This document shows positions 13,704 to 20,225 of a stretch of 20,225 nucleotides of DNA, one piece after another. The notes beneath the pieces were generated by a model. It made no database searches. It was not told the DNA's origin and saw only the letters and a program-made list of their open reading frames with translations. Made by a program: the position numbers and the translations under genes. Position 1 is the stretch's first letter, and every line of letters starts with the position of its first letter. Source of the stretch: DATCVA01 sp036567205 (GTDB lineage: Bacteria > Pseudomonadota > Gammaproteobacteria > Burkholderiales > Burkholderiaceae_B); contig DATCVA010000129.1 of assembly GCA_036567205.1 (NCBI GenBank), positions 1 to 20,225 of the forward strand, written 5' to 3'.

Positions 13704-14706
13704 GTTGGGTCGCTTTCGTTAGTTCAGTTTCAGAGTTCGCCAATAATTTTTTTACACGCAGCGCGTATTGATCATTAAAGGTGCCATACGTGCACTCCAT
13801 GACCGGTACGCCTCCGACATGGGCAGTAATGGTGGGTGAAATGTCCAACGGCAAAATGTCGTTGATTTGCATTTTCAGCAAGCCGCCGATGGTGGACGGA
13901 ATCTGGGCCAGTTCGGCAACCAGTTCGACGTCGGCGCTGCGTACTTCGCGGGACAGTTTATGCATCCAGCGTTGATCGATTTCCATCGTCGCTTCCTGCA
14001 GCGGCCTGATCAGCAGGTCGCGTACCGGCTCGATCATGGAGTAAGGCAGGCAAATATTAAGGTTACCGCCCGAAGCGCCCAGCTCGATGTAGAACGAGGA
14101 AACTACTACGATTTCGTTGCCGCTGGTAATGCTTGCAAACTTGGTGTGCATTTCGGAGCGAATGTAATCGAATTCGACGGGGTATACGTTATGCCAGGCG
14201 CTGCCGTAGCTTTCAAGCGTCAAATTAAGCAGACGGCGAATAATCCGCTGCTCGGTGGTGGTAAAGTCACGCCCCTCGATTCGGGTGTTGTAGCGGCCGT
14301 GGCCCCCAAAAAGGCTGTCAATAATCAGGAAAACCAGATTGGGATCAAACGTGAAAAGCGAGGTTCCTCGCAGAGGACGCATGGCAACCATGTTCAGGTT
14401 GCTGGGTACTGGCAGGTTGCGTTCGAAATCGGAGTATTTTTGAACCTTGATCGCCGCGACGGTAATGTCGGCGTTGCGGCGCAAAAAACTTAATAACACC
14501 GAGCGCAGCTGGCGTGCAAAGCGCTCGTTGATAAGTTCCAGAGTTTGCATCCGGTGGCGTACCACACGGTCAGGAGAGCTTAGGTCGTACGGCCTTATGC
14601 CGTTTCCCGTATCCTGTTCGGCAAGCGGCTTGTCGTTGCTTTCACCCGTTACGCCAGCCAGTAGCGCATCGACTTCGTCTTGCGAGAGAAAGTTTTGAGA
14701 CGCCAT
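13696..14706 (-). CDS. fliM: Flagellar motor switch protein FliM
   Basis: FliM connects FliG to FliN in the C ring and captures CheY-phosphate. The 336-residue product carries the N-terminal CheY-binding peptide L-S-Q-D-E-V-D-A-L-L (about residues 7-16). The middle domain shows F-E-R-N-L-P-V-P-S-N-L-N and a G-G-H-G-R-Y segment, which is the FliG-contact region. The C-terminal SpoA-like domain has L-P-L-D-I-S-P and V-G-G-V-P-V-M-E-C-T-Y-G. Length is typical (about 330). Its ATG abuts the fliL stop directly (TAA then ATG) with no separate ribosome-binding site, and its last 8 bases overlap fliN. Confidence 0.97.
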   Translation of the reverse strand: MASQNFLSQDEVDALLAGVTGESNDKPLAEQDTGNGIRPYDLSSPDRVVRHRMQTLELINERFARQLRSVLLSFLRRNADITVAAIKVQKYSDFERNLPVPSNLNMVAMRPLRGTSLFTFDPNLVFLIIDSLFGGHGRYNTRIEGRDFTTTEQRIIRRLLNLTLESYGSAWHNVYPVEFDYIRSEMHTKFASITSGNEIVVVSSFYIELGASGGNLNICLPYSMIEPVRDLLIRPLQEATMEIDQRWMHKLSREVRSADVELVAELAQIPSTIGGLLKMQINDILPLDISPTITAHVGGVPVMECTYGTFNDQYALRVKKLLANSETELTKATQHD

Positions 14707-15189
14707 TTATTGAACCACAAAGGCAGTGAAAAGAACTTTGGAAATCTGTGGTCCAGAGGGCTGTGGAGAATAAGGGGATTTCAGCGTTTCGGACAGGGTT
14801 TGAGCCAATTGCGCGCGGCCGTCGGGCGTCTGGATGTCGGCGGGTGTTTGTTTGGTAAGTACTGTTAAAACGCGATTGCGCACTTCAGGCATGTAAGTGG
14901 TTATTTGCTGACGGGACTGTTCGTCAATGACGCGTAGCGTAATGTCAACGAACAAGATCCGGCTGGCGTGCTGATCGCCCAGTGTGACGGTAAACGGTTC
15001 AAGCGGCACAAAGATCGGATTGGGAATAGGCGGCGGCGCAGGCGGGGCTGCGTTAGCAGCGCTGCTTGCTACAGTGCCGGCTTTGCTTGTGTAGAACAAG
15101 GTTGCGCCGACGCTGGCCGCGGCAATAATCATTGCCAGCAAGAGCGTTTTGAGTACGGTCGCGGTTGTGTCGTTTTTAGATTTGGCCAT
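14707..15189 (-). CDS. fliL: Flagellar basal-body-associated protein FliL
   Basis: FliL is a single-pass inner-membrane protein that surrounds the stator units and supports torque. The 160-residue product has a short cytoplasmic N-terminus, a transmembrane helix at about residues 14-34, an Ala/Pro linker (A-P-P-A-P-P-P-I-P) and a periplasmic stomatin-like domain with V-P-L-E-P-F-T-V-T-L, R-I-L-F-V-D-I-T-L-R-V and the closing I-S-K-V-L-F-T-A-F-V-V-Q. Length fits the family. It is the first gene after a 180-base gap inside the otherwise tight fli operon, so it may have an additional promoter, although I could not fit a good one. FliM starts at the base after its stop. Confidence 0.95.
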   Translation of the reverse strand: MAKSKNDTTATVLKTLLLAMIIAAASVGATLFYTSKAGTVASSAANAAPPAPPPIPNPIFVPLEPFTVTLGDQHASRILFVDITLRVIDEQSRQQITTYMPEVRNRVLTVLTKQTPADIQTPDGRAQLAQTLSETLKSPYSPQPSGPQISKVLFTAFVVQ

Positions 15190-15369
15190 GGCGTTATTGC
15201 GGTGCGGGCGTTGGTAAATAAATTGCGATCGGCATCAGGCGAGTAAAGCGATTACGTGCCGACACGCAACTTCGTTCAAGATAAGGTATTGTGCCTTAGC
15301 CGGGTCTTCTCAATGCTTTGGAATAGCAGGCTGAAACCTTGTTAGCTTTGGCGTTTAATCTGCTGCGGT
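15190..15369. other. 180-base intergenic gap inside the fli operon
   Basis: This is the only large gap between the fli genes, between the fliK stop and the fliL start. On the minus strand I find no open frame with coding character, no strong hairpin and no convincing promoter; only a 5-bp stem (TAAGG/CCTTA on the + strand, about 15281-15299) and partial sigma-28 and sigma-70 matches are present. It may hold an internal promoter for fliL-fliR. Confidence 0.4.
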
Positions 15370-16674
15370 TCAGGCAAAGGTATCGATCAAGGCATCGGGG
15401 GCTTTGCTGCGTGTGGCTGCATGGGCGCTGGCATCGCCGCTACCGATATCAACCACGGTTACCGAACCTTTCGACCGCTTTGCGCCGCTTGCCGCGAATT
15501 GATCGAACATTTCCTGAGACTGGTTCTGATCGCTTACGTTGGTTTCACCCAGGGAAATACCGGCCTGAGCCAACAGATCTTGAAGCTGGGGCAGCGCATT
15601 TTCAACGGACTGCCGCACGGCGGCGTGTGGCGAAACGAAGATAGCCTGGGCGACGTTATCGTTTATGTTGATTGAAATGCGTATTGGCCCTAATTCAGGC
15701 GGATCAAGGCGTAGTTCGGCGGTTTGTGTTTTACCGTGGCCATTTTGCGTCAAGCTTACCAGTTGCCGCCCAAAGTCAGCGGCCCACTGAGGGTTTTGTA
15801 GCGGGGTGTTGACGGCCAGGTTACTGATGGTTTGCGGCAGGGCTTGCGAAAAACCGGCGGTTTGCAATCCTTGCTGGCTTAGCACTGCCGTAGCGGCGCC
15901 AGAGGCGGCGCTTAATTGCGCGATATTGGCGTTTGTGTCTGCCGATGTTATGCCTGCTCCGGCCTCGGTGCCAATTGTGCCCGCAAGCCGTCCCTCAAGA
16001 TTCTGGGCGTTCGAAGCCAGGCTGTTGAGGGTGGAACCGGCGCTGGGCTGACCAAGACGCCCTCGCGGCAATTCGCGTAGTTCCATGTGGCTTGCCGATG
16101 CCGTTGTCTTGCCCGGTCCGGTCTGGGTTTGATGAGGTTGCAGCGGCGCATTTTGGACGAGTTTCAAGTCTGCCAATGGAATGCCGACGGGCGCGCCGGA
16201 TATTGGTCGGGCATGCCCGGTAATGACCTGCTCTGAAATAGCCGCGGGAAAGTTCTGACCTGATTGCACGGCCATATTCGGCGCCAGGCGGGCGTTGAAC
16301 GAGACGGAAGTATTACCGGCGGCCGGGCTTATCGTTGTTTTTGTTTCCGAAGGCGCAATGGCCTGCGCCGCAATGTTCAGCGCCAGTTGGGGCAGGGTTA
16401 ATCCCTGTTCGCTGGCTAGCAGGGCGAGTTCGTCGCCGGACACTGCTTCGGTTTTTTCCTTGTCGGCCACGCCTTGCTGGCCGGGTTTGGCAACTGGCTT
16501 ATCCGTCCGCGCCGTTGCGCGGGCTTCCTGGCCAGCTGCGGGTTGCTGACGTGTCAGCACTTCGGAGAAGCTGGGCGAAGCGGAATTGATTTCATCGTTT
16601 TGGCCAAAGGACGCAGCCGGACCCGAGCTGGCTGGAGCACTTGGCAGGACGGTGGAAAGCGAAGGTGTATTCAT
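15370..16674 (-). CDS. fliK: Flagellar hook-length control protein FliK
   Basis: FliK measures hook length and triggers the FlhB specificity switch. The 434-residue product has a long low-complexity Ala/Ser/Gln-rich region (about 1-290), typical of the secreted molecular ruler part, and a conserved C-terminal switch domain (about 298-400) with T-A-E-L-R-L-D-P-P-E-L-G-P-I, then R-Q-S-V-E-N-A-L-P-Q-L-Q-D-L-L-A-Q-A-G-I. The open frame extends to 16734 into fliJ; I chose ATG 16674 because it lies 13 bases past the fliJ stop and gives the usual short polar start M-N-T-P-S-L. Its Shine-Dalgarno is weak. The position between fliJ and fliL is the standard one. Confidence 0.95.
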   Translation of the reverse strand: MNTPSLSTVLPSAPASSGPAASFGQNDEINSASPSFSEVLTRQQPAAGQEARATARTDKPVAKPGQQGVADKEKTEAVSGDELALLASEQGLTLPQLALNIAAQAIAPSETKTTISPAAGNTSVSFNARLAPNMAVQSGQNFPAAISEQVITGHARPISGAPVGIPLADLKLVQNAPLQPHQTQTGPGKTTASASHMELRELPRGRLGQPSAGSTLNSLASNAQNLEGRLAGTIGTEAGAGITSADTNANIAQLSAASGAATAVLSQQGLQTAGFSQALPQTISNLAVNTPLQNPQWAADFGRQLVSLTQNGHGKTQTAELRLDPPELGPIRISININDNVAQAIFVSPHAAVRQSVENALPQLQDLLAQAGISLGETNVSDQNQSQEMFDQFAASGAKRSKGSVTVVDIGSGDASAHAATRSKAPDALIDTFA

Positions 16675-16687
16675 GTAGAAACCAAAA

Positions 16688-17137
16688 TTAGTGAGCGTTA
16701 TGGATCCGGCGGAACTGATTAGCCGAGATCTCATCGTTGGCGCGTTGTTCGTTACGGTTATCGCGCACCGTTTGTTGCTGCACCTGGCGCGATAGCAGCG
16801 TTTCGAACGAGCTTAATCGACGCTTTTCCGCATGCCATTGTTTACGGCCGTTTTCAAGCTTAAGGTCTAGTTGTGCCACAACCCTATTTTGCTGGGAAAT
16901 GGCTTCATCCAATGTGGCGATAAACTGCCTAAAATTATGGTAGTTCGAGGCTGACAAGCCAGTTTCCGTTGCTCTGTGCAATCTTTCCGCATAGTCCTGG
17001 CGGTAAACCTGCAGAGTCGATAGCTGTTGTTGGGCATCGTCGCGGCTGCCGGCCAACCGCTGCAGTTGTTTGGCGGCCTCGTCCGCGTCGTTTTTCGCCA
17101 GATCGATCAAGGTGTTAAGGGACGAGTGTTTAGCCAT
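16688..17137 (-). CDS. fliJ: Flagellar export chaperone/stalk protein FliJ
   Basis: FliJ is the coiled-coil stalk of the export ATPase; it contacts FlhA and recycles chaperones. With the ATG at 17137 the product is 149 residues (E. coli 147), almost wholly predicted coiled coil, rich in Gln, Arg, Lys and Glu. FliJ-like parts are L-I-D-L-A-K-N-D-A-D-E-A-A-K-Q-L at the start and R-Q-W-H-A-E-K-R-R-L-S-S-F-E-T-L near the C-terminus. The open frame continues upstream to 17308 inside fliI, but those residues are out-of-frame fliI sequence. The ATG is embedded in the fliI end: the stretch ATGGCTAA contains both the fliJ start and the fliI stop, an 8-base overlap indicating coupling. Confidence 0.94.
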   Translation of the reverse strand: MAKHSSLNTLIDLAKNDADEAAKQLQRLAGSRDDAQQQLSTLQVYRQDYAERLHRATETGLSASNYHNFRQFIATLDEAISQQNRVVAQLDLKLENGRKQWHAEKRRLSSFETLLSRQVQQQTVRDNRNEQRANDEISANQFRRIHNAH

Positions 17138-18599
17138 TTCGAGCCTCTTGGTTTGTTGCTGCGTGCCCCAGGATGGCGGCCAGTTCGCTGGTGGCCCGCG
17201 CATAGTCAATGCGGCTGTCCATTGCCTGCTGAAGGAAAGCTTCCAGCCACGGATATTTGTCGATAGCTTCGTCGATCTGGGGGTCATTGCCTCGTGAATA
17301 AGCGCCAACGGCGATCAGGTCGCGATTGCGCTGATAGCGGGACAACATTCCCTTGAACTGATGCACCAGGGTAAATTGTTCTTTTGGAACTATGGCCGAC
17401 ATAACCCGCGAAATGGATGCTTCGATATCGATGGCGGGGTAATGGCCAGATTCCGCCAGGCTGCGTGATAACACTACGTGACCGTCCAGAATGGCGCGGG
17501 CGGAATCGGCAATAGGATCTTGCTGATCATCGCCTTCCGTCAGGACGGTATAAAACGCGGTAATCGAACCGGCAGGGTTGTCGCCAATTGGAGCCCCGTT
17601 GCCGGCTCGTTCAACCAGTGCGGGAAGCTTGGCAAATACAGAGGGTGGATAGCCTTTGGTGGCAGGGGGCTCGCCAATGGCCAGAGCAATTTCACGTTGC
17701 GCCATGGCGTACCGGGTCAGCGAGTCCATAATCAATAAAACATGTTTGCCCTGATCACGAAAGTACTCGGCCAGTTTGGTCGCATACACAGCGCCTTGCA
17801 GCCGCAGCAGCGGCGACACATCGGCGGGAGCCGCCACTACGACAGATCGTTTCAGGCCTTCCGGCCCCAGGTTGTGTTCGATGAACTCTTTGACTTCACG
17901 CCCACGCTCGCCGATCAGGCCTACGACAATCACGTCGGCTTTGGTGTAGCGCGCCATCATTCCCAGCAGAACGCTCTTGCCCACACCAGAGCCGGCGAAA
18001 AGTCCCATGCGCTGGCCCCGCCCTACAGTGAGCAAGCCATTAATCGCACGTACGCCGACATCCAGTACAGTGTCAATGGGCGCGCGCGTCAGCGGATTGA
18101 TGATTTTGGCGCTTAACGGGGCGGGAACAACATCGGTAAGCGGACCGAGATCGTCCAGAGGACGACCGGCTCCATCCAGGACACGGCCCAGTAACGCGTT
18201 GCCCACAGGTAAATGGCGGGTGCGCGTTGCAATCGGGTTTTCACTGACCTCGTATAAAGGCAGGGCAATCGTGCTTTGCAACGCCGGTTCAACGGGGACG
18301 ACCCGGGCGCCGGGGGGAAGACCGGAAATGTCGCTTTGCGGCATCAGGTACAAGGTGTTGCCGTTGAACCCAACCACTTCGGCATCGGCCCAGTAGTCCT
18401 GGCCTGGCGATATTTCAATTTTGCAGGCTGCTCCCACAGGAAGACGTAGCCCCGTTGCTTCTAGAACGAGTCCGGTCGCCCGTGTGATTCGGCCGGTAAC
18501 GTGCCAGGAATCGGTGCTTGCAACGCGCGCTGCTCCGATATTTAGCTGGGTTTGCCAGCGAGCCGTGGCAGAGGACAGGCGTGGCGCGGGTAAGCTCAT
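17130..18599 (-). CDS. fliI: Flagellum-specific export ATPase FliI
   Basis: FliI is the hexameric ATPase that energises and orders export at the base of the flagellum; it resembles F1-ATPase beta. The 489-residue product shows an N-terminal beta-barrel domain, the Walker A loop A-G-S-G-V-G-K-S at residues 202-209, the catalytic glutamate in I-G-E-R-G-R-E (Glu231), Walker B H-V-L-L-I-M-D-S (286-293) and the family stretch G-Y-P-P-S-V-F-A-K-L-P. The C-terminal helical domain is complete. All catalytic residues appear intact. Its ATG overlaps the fliH stop by 4 bases (ATGA). Slightly longer than E. coli FliI (457), mainly at the N-terminus. Confidence 0.98.
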   Translation of the reverse strand: MSLPAPRLSSATARWQTQLNIGAARVASTDSWHVTGRITRATGLVLEATGLRLPVGAACKIEISPGQDYWADAEVVGFNGNTLYLMPQSDISGLPPGARVVPVEPALQSTIALPLYEVSENPIATRTRHLPVGNALLGRVLDGAGRPLDDLGPLTDVVPAPLSAKIINPLTRAPIDTVLDVGVRAINGLLTVGRGQRMGLFAGSGVGKSVLLGMMARYTKADVIVVGLIGERGREVKEFIEHNLGPEGLKRSVVVAAPADVSPLLRLQGAVYATKLAEYFRDQGKHVLLIMDSLTRYAMAQREIALAIGEPPATKGYPPSVFAKLPALVERAGNGAPIGDNPAGSITAFYTVLTEGDDQQDPIADSARAILDGHVVLSRSLAESGHYPAIDIEASISRVMSAIVPKEQFTLVHQFKGMLSRYQRNRDLIAVGAYSRGNDPQIDEAIDKYPWLEAFLQQAMDSRIDYARATSELAAILGHAATNQEARNG

Positions 18600-19342
18600 G
18601 AGGCGCGTGTCCAGGGAATGTCGCGGCCCAGGCTGGCAATAACCCGTTGCCAGCGGGTTTGCAGCGTTGCGTCGATATCGCCCAGGCTGGTCTCGGCGAT
18701 GCAGCCGCCGCGCTCAATCGAGTCATCGCTTAGCAGCCGCCAGTTTTTCATCTCGGGGTCGTCGCCCATTTGGGCCCGGATAAGAGCCAGGTCAGCGGGA
18801 TTGACGCGCAAACGCAGGATGCCGTCGCTGTTGCCGTCCACATGAACGATGTCGCGCACAATATCCAGTATCTTCCCGGGATCGACCTCGAGGGTAGTGC
18901 GTATGACCTGCTGCGCAATACTGATCGCCAACGAGATCAGGGCCTGGCCGGTTTGCGATTCGATCGAAGCGATTGCGTCGGCGCAGGCCGCCGCAATGAT
19001 TTCAAGTTGCCGGGTTTCCTGCGCGGCTTTGGCTTGGCCTTCATTGTGGCCGGAACTAAATCCTGTGTCATAACCTTCTTTTTTACCGGCTAAAAAACCC
19101 TCGTCCTTGCCAGAGGCAAGCCCTTCGGCGTGCCCGCTTGCGTAGCCTTCGGCATGTGCGCGTTCGCGGACAGTACGGCGCAATTGCTGCAGGCTGCTCA
19201 AGGTATCGGCCAAGGGTTTGGAGGGTTCGGTTTTAACGGCAGGCTCCGCTTTGGCGGGCGCGTCAAAAGCAGCCATTTCCCAGGGCTGCCATGACTCGTC
19301 GGCATAAGGGGACGCCGTGCGCCGCCGTTCAGACATACTCAT
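18596..19342 (-). CDS. fliH: Flagellar export ATPase regulator FliH
   Basis: FliH dimers bind the FliI N-terminus, restrain its ATPase and dock it on FliN. The 248-residue product has an N-terminal segment with two tryptophans (S-W-Q-P-W, residues 18 and 21), matching the FlhA/FliN-binding Trp pair of E. coli FliH. A glycine at every fourth position from 66 to 102 gives nine consecutive GxxxG steps. A C-terminal globular domain related to the V/F-type ATPase stalk follows (about 110-245). The ATG at 19342 overlaps the fliG stop by 14 bases; a second ATG at 19336 would shorten the product by two residues and cannot be excluded. The stop overlaps the fliI start. Confidence 0.95.
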   Translation of the reverse strand: MSMSERRRTASPYADESWQPWEMAAFDAPAKAEPAVKTEPSKPLADTLSSLQQLRRTVRERAHAEGYASGHAEGLASGKDEGFLAGKKEGYDTGFSSGHNEGQAKAAQETRQLEIIAAACADAIASIESQTGQALISLAISIAQQVIRTTLEVDPGKILDIVRDIVHVDGNSDGILRLRVNPADLALIRAQMGDDPEMKNWRLLSDDSIERGGCIAETSLGDIDATLQTRWQRVIASLGRDIPWTRAS

Positions 19343-20225
19343 CGTTTGCCAGGTTCCCTAGCTGTAATTGACCCGATTCGGCAAGTTTGCGTACCACCAG
19401 AAGGATGTTCTTTTGAGCTTCTTCGACTTTGGACATCCGGACCGGACCTTGAGCTTCGAGGTCGTCGCGTAGCATTTGAGCCGCGCGATTCGACATATTG
19501 GACAGGAATTTGTCGCGTAGTTCCTCCGGCGCTCCTTTTAGCGCTATGGTCAGGGTTTCGGTGTCGATTTCCTTAAGTATCAGCTGGATGCCCTGGCTTT
19601 CGATGTCGGCAAGGTTTTCGAAGACGAACATTTCGTCAACGATGCGCTGGGCCAGATCACTATCCAGTTCGCGCAGGCTGGCAACGACAGCTTCTTCCTG
19701 CGTCGAGTTCATATAGTTGAGCAGCTCCGCCGCGGTGCGTACGCCGCCCATCTTGCTGCGCTTTGCGCCCTGGCCCGACAAGAGGCCATTGAGCACGTCG
19801 GTCAGTTCATGTAGCGCGGCAGGTTGAACGCCGCCAAAAGTCGCAATGCGCAACATGACGTCGTTGCGCAGGCGTTCGTTTAGCAGCGCCAGTACGTCCG
19901 ATGCGCGGTCTCGCTCCAGATGAACCAGAATCGTTGCGATAATTTGCGGGTGCTCGTCGGCAATTAATTCCGTGACACTCGTGGCATCAAGCCAGTTAAG
20001 CGCGTCGATTCCGTTGCCGCCGTCGCTGGCGTCCAGAATGTCTTCGATTAAGCCGGCGGCACGATCATTACCCAGCGCTTTGGTCAGCACCGATCGTATG
20101 TATTCATCGGAGCCAATGGTAACGGCCATGAACTGATCGGCTTCTTGGCGAAACTCTTCCAGGACGGTATCCACGTCGTGGCGGGTAAGCTGTTTTAAAT
20201 TGGCCATGGCGGTGCCTACGGCCTG
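19329..20225 (-). CDS. fliG: Flagellar motor switch protein FliG (5' end outside window)
   Basis: FliG is the rotor protein that touches the stator and generates torque. The frame is open to the window edge: six codons (Q-A-V-G-T-A) precede the ATG at 20207 and continue the family sequence around T-A-M-A-N-L-K-Q-L, so this ATG is internal. About 298 residues are visible, with roughly 35 N-terminal residues (the FliF-binding part) missing. The middle domain has D-E-H-P-Q-I-I-A-T-I-L-V-H-L and the R-I-A-T-F-G-G-V-Q-P motif. The C-terminal torque helix keeps the charged pattern known from E. coli: K in D-K-F-L, R in N-R-A-A, D-D in L-R-D-D-L and R in G-P-V-R. It is the first visible gene of the fli operon and overlaps fliH. 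Confidence 0.97.
   Translation of the reverse strand, partial: QAVGTAMANLKQLTRHDVDTVLEEFRQEADQFMAVTIGSDEYIRSVLTKALGNDRAAGLIEDILDASDGGNGIDALNWLDATSVTELIADEHPQIIATILVHLERDRASDVLALLNERLRNDVMLRIATFGGVQPAALHELTDVLNGLLSGQGAKRSKMGGVRTAAELLNYMNSTQEEAVVASLRELDSDLAQRIVDEMFVFENLADIESQGIQLILKEIDTETLTIALKGAPEELRDKFLSNMSNRAAQMLRDDLEAQGPVRMSKVEEAQKNILLVVRKLAESGQLQLGNLANDEYV

Noticed and set aside
13867..14493. A 208-codon open frame antisense to fliM
   Set aside because: It is fully covered by conserved fliM, has no domain signature and reads like reverse-frame sequence.
15203..15260. Possible sigma-28 promoter on the minus strand before fliL (GCCGATCG with upstream TAAT)
   Set aside because: The -10 matches only six of eight positions. 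The best -35 candidate lacks the TAAA core or requires spacing about 2 bases too long.
20205..20207. ATG at 20207 (minus strand) as the start of fliG
   Set aside because: The frame stays open to the window edge and the upstream residues match FliG family sequence, so the gene is cut by the window.
1..20225. CRISPR arrays, insertion sequences, tRNA or rRNA genes, phage attachment sites
   Set aside because: No regular spaced repeats, transposase-like frames, terminal inverted repeats or RNA-gene signatures were seen on either strand.

Overview
The window is a piece of a flagellar and chemotaxis gene cluster from a peritrichous-type betaproteobacterium. The protein sequences, the gene order and a moderate GC content (mid-50s % by eye) fit Burkholderiales, most likely Alcaligenaceae (Bordetella / Achromobacter / Pusillimonas-like). 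That placement is an inference from gene content and was not tested by a database search. Coding density is very high. No mobile element, CRISPR array, tRNA or rRNA is visible, and no stretch over 300 bases lacks a gene (the largest gaps are 223 and 180 bases).

Left half, + strand (1-10809): the tail of flgG (cut by the window edge), then flgH, flgI and flgJ (distal rod, L ring, P ring, rod cap with muramidase). A 223-base gap follows, carrying a near-consensus sigma-28 (FliA) promoter, then flgK and flgL (hook-filament junction). Next is a three-gene sensory insert: a chemoreceptor with almost no periplasmic domain but a CheR-tether-like C-terminus, a small BamE-like putative lipoprotein whose start overlaps the receptor stop codon (TAATG), and a second chemoreceptor with a full-size periplasmic domain but no tether.

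Right half, - strand (20225-10900): fliG (cut by the window edge), fliH, fliI, fliJ, fliK, a 180-base gap, then fliL, fliM, fliN, fliO, fliP, fliQ and fliR. Many of these genes overlap or abut, as expected of a translationally coupled operon. They encode the rotor/switch (FliG, FliM, FliN), the export ATPase complex (FliH, FliI, FliJ), hook-length control (FliK), a stator-associated protein (FliL) and the export gate (FliO, FliP, FliQ, FliR). The two transcription units converge on a strong 14-bp hairpin at 10837-10868.

Together the genes build the export apparatus and rotor, the rod and rings, and the hook junction; the receptors feed the CheY signal that FliM/FliN read. Most of this is conserved machinery. 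The less ordinary points are: the receptor-lipoprotein-receptor insert and the complementary architecture of its two receptors; the overlap of tether codons with the lipoprotein's ribosome-binding site; a duplicated tryptophan motif in FliN; a tandemly duplicated domain in an oversized FlgL; and an uninterrupted ten-glycine GxxxG run in FliH. I do not see a wholly undescribed system, but the receptor/lipoprotein insert is the best candidate for new biology.
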